From NCBI GenBank assembly GCA_905209765.1, contig CAJLUE010000017.1:1-29134 (forward strand): 29,134 nt of DNA, read 5' to 3'. The position numbers were made by a program, and so were the translations under genes. Under the pieces are notes generated by a model that ran no database searches, was not told where the DNA came from, and saw nothing but the letters and a program-made list of their open reading frames with translations. The stretch's first letter is position 1. The number at the start of each line of letters is the position of its first letter. The DNA comes from an uncultured Collinsella sp. (lineage in GTDB: Bacteria > Actinomycetota > Coriobacteriia > Coriobacteriales > Coriobacteriaceae). Positions 16,171 to 23,055 of the stretch are shown one piece after another.

Positions 16171-17301
16171 ATGCCCAATAAACCCGTGAAGATCATCATG
16201 CTTACCGGCTACCTCGGTGCCGGCAAGACCACGCTGCTCAACCACATCCTCGCTAACGACGGTGGCATCCGCGCCGCCGTGATCGTCAACGATATCGGCG
16301 AGATCAACGTCGACGCCAGCCTTATCGCCGACGGCGGCCTTTCCGAGACCGACGACCTCATCCCGCTCACCAACGGCTGCATCTGCTGCACGCTTTCGGA
16401 CGACCTGGCCAACCAGCTGCAGGGCATCGCCGATTCGGGCAACTTCGATTACATCATCATCGAGGCCTCGGGCATTTGCGAGCCCATCCCCATCGCCTAC
16501 ACCATCTCGAGCTTCTGCGACGAGGCCAAGGTGGGCGGCGAGCCCAAGCTCGCGCTCGACAACATCGTGGCAGTGGTCGACTGCGCCCGCATGTACGACG
16601 AGTTCAACGGCGGTCGCGACCTGCTGGCCGAGGATATCGACGAGGACGACATCGAGAGCCTGCTCATCCAGCAGATTGAGTTCTGCTCCACGCTGATCCT
16701 CAACAAGACCGATACCGTGAGCCCTGAGCAGATCGCCGAGCTCAAGGCTATCGTGCGCAGCCTGCAGAAGGACGCCGTGATCGTCGAGGCCCAAAACGGC
16801 GAGGTCCCCATGGAGGAGCTGCTCGACACCGACCGCTTCGACTTTATGCGCGCCTACAACTCCGCCGCCTGGATCGAGGCCATGGAGCATCCCGAGGAGC
16901 ACGACGACCCCGAGGTGCTCGAGTACGACATCGAGACCTTTGTTTACTCGCGCCGCAAGCCGTTTGACCTGCAGAAGTTCACCGATTTTGTTGAGCAGGA
17001 ATGGCCCGACGAGGTTATTCGCGTCAAGGGCCCGCTGTGGCAGACCGGCGATCCGGACATGTGCTACATGTTTGAGCAGGCCGGTCACCAAATGCGCCTG
17101 ATGGAGAACGGTCTGTTCGTTGACTCGGCGCCCGAGGGCGAGAAGCAGAAGATCATAGACGAGAACCCCGAGATCATGCAGATTTGGGACGACGAGACGG
17201 GCGACCGCATGACGAGCCTGTGCATCATCGGCCGTCACATGGACAAGGATGCGCTCATCGCCTCCCTCGATGCCTGCCTGACCGACTGGCACCGCGCCTA
17301 G
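16171..17301 (+). CDS. CobW/G3E-family GTP-binding protein
   Basis: The 376-residue product has Walker A GYLGAGKT (13-20), the metal-binding GCICC (69-73) that identifies COG0523/CobW proteins, the switch-region IIEASGICEP and the guanine-specificity motif NKTD, followed by a CobW C-terminal domain containing FVYSRRKPFD and RVKGPLW. Relatives are GTP-driven metal chaperones for zinc, cobalt or nickel. The start is ATG 16171 with AAGGAGG four bases before it; ATG 16150 lies upstream of that site. The metal cannot be assigned: there is no adjacent transporter, vitamin B12 gene or recognisable Zur box. Confidence 0.9.
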   Translation: MPNKPVKIIMLTGYLGAGKTTLLNHILANDGGIRAAVIVNDIGEINVDASLIADGGLSETDDLIPLTNGCICCTLSDDLANQLQGIADSGNFDYIIIEASGICEPIPIAYTISSFCDEAKVGGEPKLALDNIVAVVDCARMYDEFNGGRDLLAEDIDEDDIESLLIQQIEFCSTLILNKTDTVSPEQIAELKAIVRSLQKDAVIVEAQNGEVPMEELLDTDRFDFMRAYNSAAWIEAMEHPEEHDDPEVLEYDIETFVYSRRKPFDLQKFTDFVEQEWPDEVIRVKGPLWQTGDPDMCYMFEQAGHQMRLMENGLFVDSAPEGEKQKIIDENPEIMQIWDDETGDRMTSLCIIGRHMDKDALIASLDACLTDWHRA

Positions 17302-17339
17302 GTTTATCCAAGCGGGCATTTTCCGCCTACGTAACCGCC

Positions 17340-17380
17340 AAACCACCACGAAGGTGCCTGTCCCCTTCGTGGTGGTTTTT
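17340..17380 (+). terminator. 15-bp terminator hairpin, also a CTGTCCC-tip element
   Basis: AAACCACCACGAAGG (17340-17354) pairs perfectly with CCTTCGTGGTGGTTT (17364-17378); TTTTT follows and the tip reads TGCCTGTCC. It ends the CobW-type gene and lies 22 bp before trmL. The tip matches the other intergenic hairpins of the window. Confidence 0.88.
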
Positions 17381-17401
17381 CGTTCTGAGCCAAGGAGATT
17401 C

Positions 17402-18001
17402 ATGTTCAATATCGTGCTGTATGAGCCCGAGATTCCGGCCAATACGGGCAATATCGGCCGCACCTGCGTGGTTACCGGCGCCCGCCTGCATCTGGTGGAG
17501 CCGCTGGGGTTTTCGCTCGACGACAAGACGGTGCGTCGCGCCGGCCTGGGCTACTGGCAAAACTTGAACGTGACGACCTATGCCGGCTGGGAGGATTTCC
17601 TTGCGCGCAACGGCCTCTCCCCCGCCGATGGCCGCCTGCATCTGCTGACCAAAAAGGCACGCCGCACCTATGCGCAAAGCACCTACCGCGACGGTGACTA
17701 TTTGGTCTTTGGCAGCGAGAGCTCGGGCATTCCCGAGGAGCTGCTTGCCGCGGCGCCCGAGCGCTGCGAGCGCATCCCGATGCTGCGCGATTGCGACTCA
17801 CTCGATAACGCCGAGGCTTGGGAAGCTCACGAGGAATCGCTCGGGCATACCGAGGACAGCCACGAGGCCATCCTTCAGCAGGATATCTGCGGCAACTTCG
17901 TCGACCCGGACGACTACCGCATCAGCGCACTCAACCTCTCCAACAGCGCCGCCATCGTCCTCTACGAGGCCCTGCGCCAAACAGGCTTTCCGGGAATGTA
18001 A
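17402..18001 (+). CDS. trmL: tRNA (cytidine(34)-2'-O)-methyltransferase, TrmL-type SPOUT enzyme
   Basis: TrmL methylates the 2'-OH of the wobble nucleotide of certain tRNA-Leu species. The 199-residue protein shows the SpoU-family motifs: EPEIPANTGNIGRTC near the start, LVFGSESSGIPEEL for the knot and SAM site, and SLNLSNSxAIVLYEAL-like ALNLSNSAAIVLYEA at the end. Typical TrmL proteins are near 155-160 residues. Here an acidic insert of roughly 40 residues (about 130-172, DCDSLDNAEAW to VDPDDYR) separates RIPML from LNLSN, precisely inside the knot region. ATG 17402 follows CAAGGAGA. The insert may change tRNA choice or dimer packing. Confidence 0.9.
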   Translation: MFNIVLYEPEIPANTGNIGRTCVVTGARLHLVEPLGFSLDDKTVRRAGLGYWQNLNVTTYAGWEDFLARNGLSPADGRLHLLTKKARRTYAQSTYRDGDYLVFGSESSGIPEELLAAAPERCERIPMLRDCDSLDNAEAWEAHEESLGHTEDSHEAILQQDICGNFVDPDDYRISALNLSNSAAIVLYEALRQTGFPGM

Positions 18002-18004
18002 CAA

Positions 18005-18042
18005 ACCTGCCATTAGGGACGGGGTAGAAATGGCAGATTTTT
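18005..18042 (-). repeat. CTGTCCC-tip hairpin variant after trmL
   Basis: CTGCCATT (18007-18014) and AATGGCAG (18029-18036) enclose GGGACGGGGTA, i.e. ACCCCGTCCC on the minus strand. It starts three bases after the trmL stop and is followed by a T-run on the plus strand, so it may terminate trmL. The arms are related to those at 7064-7098. Confidence 0.65.
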
Positions 18043-18073
18043 AAACCCTCTAGCTCTTGACAAGCTGGTTTTG

Positions 18074-18116
18074 GCATCAATGAGGCAAAGGGGCTGTCCC
18101 TTTGCCTCATTGATGC
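18074..18116 (+). repeat. CTGTCCC-tip hairpin with 19-bp perfect arms
   Basis: The left arm 18074-18092 (GCATCAATGAGGCAAAGGG) is fully complementary to 18098-18116; the loop is GCTGT, so the tip reads GGCTGTCCC. There is no T-run. The central 35 nt (18078-18112) align, inverted, with the hairpin at 19302-19336 on the other side of the ATPase gene. The AT-rich stretch from 18117 to 18180 holds the ATPase promoter and a TTAACT-N12-AGTTAA dyad (18149-18172). Confidence 0.85.
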
Positions 18117-18196
18117 TCTAAATAACGAACCATTGCTTTTAATCAGAATTAACTAAAATAAAATGAAGTTAAACGGCGGTGTGAAAGGAGAGCCTT

Positions 18197-19297
18197 GTGA
18201 AATATCTCGAGAACCCGTTTACCCCCAGTTTTGGTGAGGTTCCTGCCCATCTCGCTGGCAGACAACAGATTATTCGGGATTTGGACCGTGCCTTCTTGAG
18301 CCAGCGCAGGCGCCCAGAATTGACCTCGATCTTCTCAGGCGCGCGTGGAACCGGTAAAACCGCTCTCATGTCGTCGCTCGCGACAAGGGCGGAATCCCAC
18401 GGCTGGATAGCCGTAAAGACGACCGCGCTCCCGGGAATGCTTGAGGAAATCGAGTTCGGGGCGAAACGTGCTGCCGGCCATCTTATCGACCCGTCCAACC
18501 ACTTCGAAGTCACCGGTCTCGGAATTGCACCGCTCGGCAGCATCGAGGTCAATCGCGTTCACGATGCCTCAACCTGGCGTTATCGCATGAGCGACATCAT
18601 CGACCAGCTCAACGAGTCGGGCACCGGTCTGCTCGTCACGGTTGACGAGGTGGACCCGACACTCGTCGAGATGATTCAGCTCGCAGCGACGTATCAACAC
18701 TTTGTGACCGATGGGAAACGCGTCGCGCTGCTCATGGCGGGACTTCCCAACAACGTCTCGACGTTGCTGAACCACAAGACGGTCTCGTTCCTTCGCCGCG
18801 CCCAACAATATCATCTGGGTCGCATTGCCGACTATGACGTACGCGAGGCCTTGATTCGCACGATCCAGGAAAACGATCGCCTGGCAGATGCTGAGGGAAT
18901 CGATAGAGCCGTTCGCTCGATCTCTGGTTTTCCTTTCCTATTGCAACTCGTAGGCTACCGTGCCTGGGATCTCACAAGCGATTCGAAGGAAATCTCGTCA
19001 CGCGACTTTGACCTGGGAATCAAAATCGCGCGCGACGAGATGGACGACCGAATCCTCGCGGCAACCTATCGGGAACTCACGGCAGAGGACAAGCGATTCC
19101 TCATCGCCATGCTCGATGACGAGGAAGAATCCACCACCGCTGACCTTGTCGAGCGCCTTAAGCGTTCGCCGCAGCAGGTCTCCCGCTACCGACGCCGCAT
19201 GATAGATGCCGGCATCATTGGAGAACGAGGACGAGGGCTCGTCGCTTTTGAATTGCCATTCTTCCGCGACTATCTCGCCGCTCAATGCGTGAAATAG
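18197..19297 (+). CDS. P-loop ATPase with C-terminal winged-helix region (AAA_16/Orc-like)
   Basis: The 366-residue product has Walker A GARGTGKTAL near residue 50 and Walker B GLLVTVDEVD near 150, followed by the sensor-like segment MAGLPNN and SFLRRAQQ. The C-terminal part (TAEDKRFLIAMLDDEEESTT to AGIIGERGRG) looks like a winged helix, with QQVSRYRRRM as the recognition helix. It therefore resembles ATP-dependent DNA-binding or signalling ATPases of the AAA_16 class. The start is GTG 18197 after AAAGGAGAG. A paralogue at 21844-22962 shares AGLP, FLRRAQQ and QLVGY. The gene is flanked by two inverted CTGTCCC-tip hairpins. Its function is unknown. Confidence 0.8.
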   Translation: MKYLENPFTPSFGEVPAHLAGRQQIIRDLDRAFLSQRRRPELTSIFSGARGTGKTALMSSLATRAESHGWIAVKTTALPGMLEEIEFGAKRAAGHLIDPSNHFEVTGLGIAPLGSIEVNRVHDASTWRYRMSDIIDQLNESGTGLLVTVDEVDPTLVEMIQLAATYQHFVTDGKRVALLMAGLPNNVSTLLNHKTVSFLRRAQQYHLGRIADYDVREALIRTIQENDRLADAEGIDRAVRSISGFPFLLQLVGYRAWDLTSDSKEISSRDFDLGIKIARDEMDDRILAATYRELTAEDKRFLIAMLDDEEESTTADLVERLKRSPQQVSRYRRRMIDAGIIGERGRGLVAFELPFFRDYLAAQCVK

Positions 19298-19301
19298 AAA
19301 T

Positions 19302-19336
19302 CAATGTGACAAAGAGGCAGCCCCTTTGTCACATTG
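19302..19336 (-). repeat. CTGTCCC-tip hairpin variant between convergent genes
   Basis: CAATGTGACAAAG (19302-19314) and CTTTGTCACATTG (19324-19336) are perfect 13-bp arms around AGGCAGCCC. On the minus strand the tip reads GGGCTGCCT, close to GGGCTGTCC of the element at 18074. It fills the 40 bp between the ATPase stop and the uvrA2 stop. Confidence 0.82.
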
Positions 19337-19337
19337 C

Positions 19338-21818
19338 CTATAGGTAGCGACCGGTAATACTCTTGGAGCAAGCCACGATGTCACCCGGCGTACCGGCGCA
19401 GACGATTTGCCCACCCGCGTCGCCACCGCCCGGGCCCATGTCGATCACGTAATCGGCGTTGCGGATAAGGTCGAGATCGTGTTCGATCACGATAACAGTG
19501 GCGCCCTTGGCAACGAGGCCGTCGAACACACTCAGCAACACCTGAACATCGAGCGGATGCAGGCCGATCGTGGGCTCGTCGAACACAAATACGGCATCGT
19601 CCTGCACGCGGCCCATCTCGCTCGCGAGCTTAAGGCGTTGTGCCTCGCCGCCCGAGAGCGCCGGCGTGGGCTCACCAAGCGTGAGATAGCCCAAGCCCAG
19701 GTCGTGCAAGGTCTGCAAACGCGTCTGAACTTTCTTGAGCCCCACCGTGGCGTCGAGGGCCTCATCCACACTCATGTCCATGAGCTGCGGCAGCGTAAGC
19801 AGACTCCCGTCCTTGCCCTCGCGATGGATATGCGAGGCGGCCTCGGCGTAGCGCGAACCACGGCATGCCGGGCAGACGATCTCGACGTCGGGCAAAAACT
19901 GCACGTCGAGCGAAATCGAGCCCGTTCCATCGCACGTAGGGCAGCGCAAGGCGCCGGTGTTGTAGCTAAAGGCGCCCGCCTTGTAACCGGCTGCCTTGGC
20001 CTCGGGCGTACGGGCGAAGACGCGGCGCAGCTCATCATGGATGTCGGCATAGGTCGCCACCGTCGAGCGCACGTTGGCGCCGATGGGCGTGGCGTCAATC
20101 AGGTTTGCGCGGGCAATACCTTCGGCATCGACCCAACGCACATGTCTTGGCAGACGCTCGCCATCTGCCTGCGCCTTGAGTGCCGGAATGATCGTCTCAA
20201 GCACCAGCGTCGTCTTGCCCGAGCCCGAAACGCCCGTAACCGCGACCAAGCGGCCGCGCGGGATATCGACTTCGAGCGGTTTGACGGTATGGATGGCATC
20301 GGTCGCCATGCGGATATGGCCCTGATCGAACATTTCGTCGTCAGTCACCTGTGGGCGCAAGCGCTTGGGCTCTGCGCGCAGAAACGGAGCGATGCGGCTG
20401 CCCCGCGATTGCTCGACCTCGTCCACCGTGCCAGCGGCAATCACATTACCGCCGCCTGCTCCGGCAACGGGGCCCATCTCGACCAGATAGTCGGCTTCCG
20501 CCAGCACGCGCGTATCGTGGTCGACAACAACCACGGTGTTGCCGTCGCCCACCAGATCGCGCATTACGCCCACCAAGCCGTCGACATTGGCAGGGTGCAA
20601 GCCGATCGAAGGCTCGTCCAGTACATAGAGCACGCCTGTCGATCGGTTACGCACCACGCGAGCAAGCTGCACACGCTGGCGCTCACCCGTGGAGAGCGTA
20701 GCACCGGCGCGATCGAGCGAAAGGTAGTCGAGACCCAGGTCAACCAGGCGATGGGCCGCGCTCAAAAACGAATCGCAGATATCCGTCGCCATGGGCCGCA
20801 TCTCGGGCGGCAAGGATGCGGGCACCCCGCGCACCCACTCAATCGCCTCGCCCAGCGTCATGGCCGCGGCCTGCGCCAGATTGATACCGCGCACTTGGGG
20901 CTGGCGCGCAGCCTCGGAAAGACGCGTGCCACCACAGTCGCGGCATGGCGCCTCGCGCAAAAAGCGTGCAACGCGCTTGAGGCCCTTGTCGTCCTTAACC
21001 TTGGCAAGCGCATTCTCAACGGTATAGACGGCGTTGTAATAGGTAAAGTCGAGTGGCGTGGCGCCCTCGCCGTTTTTTGGAACGTAGAGAATGTGCTTTT
21101 TAACCGCCGGACCATGGAACACGATGTCGCGCTCTTGAGGCGTGAGCTGGTTAAACGGCACGTCAGTGCGTACGCCCATCTCGCCGGCTACCTGCTTCAT
21201 CAGATCCCACATGAGCGTGCCCCAGGGAAGGACCGCACCCTCATTGATAGTCTTTGACTCGTCGGGCACCAGGCTCGCCTCGTCCACCTCGCGCATGACA
21301 CCGGTGCCGCCGCAGATGGGGCATGCACCGCCGCTGTTGAAGGCAAGGTCCTCGGCGCTCGGGGCGTAGAACTCGTGGCCGCATGTCGGACACGTGAGCG
21401 ACAGGCCCGCAGCCACGTTAAGGCTCGGCTCCACGCGCGCCCCGCAATGCGGGCACACGTGATGGGCGCAGCGGCTAAAGAGCAGACGCAGGCTGTTGTT
21501 GAGCTCGGTCATGGTACCAAAGGTCGAGCGCACGCCCGGCACGCTGGGGCGCTGATGCAATGCGAGCGCCGCCGGCACGTGCAGCACCTCGTCCACCTGG
21601 GCGTGTTCGGCCTGCGTCAGGCGACGGCGGGTATAGGTGCTGAGTGCTTCCAAGTAGCGACGAGAGCCCTCGGCATAAAGAACCCCCAGCGCCAGCGAAC
21701 TCTTGCCCGAACCCGACACGCCGGCAATACCCACGAGCTTTCCCAGCGGAATATCGATATCGATGTCTTTGAGGTTATGGACACGTGCGCCACGCACCTC
21801 AATAGCCTGCGGGCTCAT
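19338..21818 (-). CDS. uvrA: UvrA2-type excinuclease ABC ATPase paralogue
   Basis: The protein (826 residues from ATG 21818) starts IEVRGARVHNLKDIDIDIPLG and has two ABC ATPase modules: Walker A GVSGSGKS (33-40) with signature LSTGERQRVQLA and DEPSIGLHP, then Walker A GVSGSGKTT with LSGGEAQRLKLA and DEPTIGLHP. Zinc modules CPHC/CPTC/CPIC and CPTC/CPAC are present. It is about 120 residues shorter than housekeeping UvrA, and the region between Walker A and the first zinc module is too short for the UvrB-binding domain, which marks the UvrA2 (DrrC-like) class linked to DNA damage or drug tolerance. The start may instead be ATG 21851, overlapping the end of the upstream ATPase gene; either way the two are probably coupled. 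Confidence 0.9.
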   Translation of the reverse strand: MSPQAIEVRGARVHNLKDIDIDIPLGKLVGIAGVSGSGKSSLALGVLYAEGSRRYLEALSTYTRRRLTQAEHAQVDEVLHVPAALALHQRPSVPGVRSTFGTMTELNNSLRLLFSRCAHHVCPHCGARVEPSLNVAAGLSLTCPTCGHEFYAPSAEDLAFNSGGACPICGGTGVMREVDEASLVPDESKTINEGAVLPWGTLMWDLMKQVAGEMGVRTDVPFNQLTPQERDIVFHGPAVKKHILYVPKNGEGATPLDFTYYNAVYTVENALAKVKDDKGLKRVARFLREAPCRDCGGTRLSEAARQPQVRGINLAQAAAMTLGEAIEWVRGVPASLPPEMRPMATDICDSFLSAAHRLVDLGLDYLSLDRAGATLSTGERQRVQLARVVRNRSTGVLYVLDEPSIGLHPANVDGLVGVMRDLVGDGNTVVVVDHDTRVLAEADYLVEMGPVAGAGGGNVIAAGTVDEVEQSRGSRIAPFLRAEPKRLRPQVTDDEMFDQGHIRMATDAIHTVKPLEVDIPRGRLVAVTGVSGSGKTTLVLETIIPALKAQADGERLPRHVRWVDAEGIARANLIDATPIGANVRSTVATYADIHDELRRVFARTPEAKAAGYKAGAFSYNTGALRCPTCDGTGSISLDVQFLPDVEIVCPACRGSRYAEAASHIHREGKDGSLLTLPQLMDMSVDEALDATVGLKKVQTRLQTLHDLGLGYLTLGEPTPALSGGEAQRLKLASEMGRVQDDAVFVFDEPTIGLHPLDVQVLLSVFDGLVAKGATVIVIEHDLDLIRNADYVIDMGPGGGDAGGQIVCAGTPGDIVACSKSITGRYL

Positions 21819-21843
21819 CTTCTGTTCCGTCACCTTTATCACC

Positions 21844-22962
21844 CTACTCATGCCATAAAATGTGGTCGCGGATATACTCACCCAGCATGGGCACGGTAAA
21901 CCGGACGAGGCCGTATCCGGCAGCCTCGATGACACGCTCGCGAATCAGGCTTGCACGATATTTACTCGCCCAGCTCTGAGTGCGATCGCAGCGCTCAATG
22001 ATATCCGCCATGCGCGTCGGCTTGCCCTCGTCAGCAGCCATGGCCTCGATAAAGAGGCGCTGTGGACTGCGCAGCCCGTAATACAGAGGCGCGTCAACCG
22101 CTTCGTAGAACTCGGAGACGGCATCCGCATGGCCATCCTCGACATCGCGCCTTTCGATGACCTGCGAGCCACGCCGGACAGCAGAGCGCCACATGTAATA
22201 GCCCACCAACTGAACCATATAGGGATGCCCCATGCTCTTGTGTGCCGCAAGGTCGGCCGTCCCCGCGTCAATGTAAAGACCAGCGTCTTTGACCGTCTGG
22301 ATATATGAATCGCGCACCTTGGGCAAAGAAATCGCCCCCAGCGTACGCTGCTGGGCACGGCGCAAAAACGTCACGCTCGGCTCTTCGAGCAAGTCATCAA
22401 CCATACTGGGCAATCCAGCGAACACCAGCGCAAGACCGCGCTGGTCGCTATCGGGCAATCCCGTAGCATCCTGATCTCCGAGCACTTGCTGATAGAGAAC
22501 GGCAAGAGCCGCCAGCTCCTCGATAGACGCAGACTGCGCCTCGTCAATCGCAAACAGTATGCCCTTGCCTGGACCGAGCTTCTTGAGGCACTCGTTAACC
22601 AGCCCTCGTAACGTCTCGCCCTTTGCTCGCGCCGCCTCGACCGACATCCGGCCAAACGACGGCCCGAACTCCATTGACGTCACAACGGGTTTATTCGAGC
22701 GAAGCGCGTCGGCTAAGCGGTCGCATAAGCCAAGCGAAGCGGAATCGGAGATAACCGCCCATCCGCGCTCGCTGGCTAGACGTTGCAGTTCCCGCAGGAG
22801 AACCGTTTTGCCGCAGCCGCGGTTTCCCGTAATGAGCATGAGCCTACCCGGCGCTCCGGCGCCGTTGTCGAGTCCTTCCTCAAAATCTTCGATGACCGAC
22901 TCTCGACCGATGAGCATCGGAGGCCGCTTGCCTGCCGTTGGCTTAAAGGGATTTGGATTCAT
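21844..22962 (-). CDS. P-loop ATPase with C-terminal winged-helix region, upstream of uvrA2
   Basis: This 372-residue protein has Walker A GNRGCGKTVL near residues 46-55 and Walker B GILFAIDEAQ near 140, then VFAGLPSMVDDLL and TFLRRAQQ, which match the sibling ATPase at 18197-19297. The C-terminal region (TRMADIIERCDRTQSWASKY to EAAGYGLVRF) is consistent with a winged helix. An AAA_16/Orc-like ATPase that binds DNA or senses damage is plausible. ATG 22962 is preceded by GAGGAGG. The stop lies 25 bp before, or overlaps, the uvrA2 start, so the genes form one transcription unit. Three GGTATAA direct repeats lie 36-62 bp upstream. The function is not established. Confidence 0.8.
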   Translation of the reverse strand: MNPNPFKPTAGKRPPMLIGRESVIEDFEEGLDNGAGAPGRLMLITGNRGCGKTVLLRELQRLASERGWAVISDSASLGLCDRLADALRSNKPVVTSMEFGPSFGRMSVEAARAKGETLRGLVNECLKKLGPGKGILFAIDEAQSASIEELAALAVLYQQVLGDQDATGLPDSDQRGLALVFAGLPSMVDDLLEEPSVTFLRRAQQRTLGAISLPKVRDSYIQTVKDAGLYIDAGTADLAAHKSMGHPYMVQLVGYYMWRSAVRRGSQVIERRDVEDGHADAVSEFYEAVDAPLYYGLRSPQRLFIEAMAADEGKPTRMADIIERCDRTQSWASKYRASLIRERVIEAAGYGLVRFTVPMLGEYIRDHILWHE

Positions 22963-22997
22963 GTCGGCCTCCTCGGATCGGTAAACCCTGGTAACAG

Positions 22998-23024
22998 TTA
23001 TACCAACTTATACCGAGTTATACC
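22998..23024 (-). promoter_or_regulatory. Three GGTATAA direct repeats, 10-bp period
   Basis: On the plus strand TTATACC occurs at 22998-23004, 23008-23014 and 23018-23024, exactly 10 bp apart. They lie upstream of the minus-strand ATPase-uvrA2 unit. One helical turn spacing suggests cooperative binding of a regulator; the TATAA cores could also supply the -10 element. Confidence 0.55.
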
Positions 23025-23055
23025 AATTAAATGCGGCAAAGAGTCTGACCCTCTA

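Noticed and set aside
23026..23055. A further CTGTCCC-type hairpin (GAGTCTGACCCTCT) next to the TetM-like stop
   Set aside because: The tip reads CTGACCC and the pairing arms are only four bases, so it cannot be distinguished from chance; at most a decayed copy.
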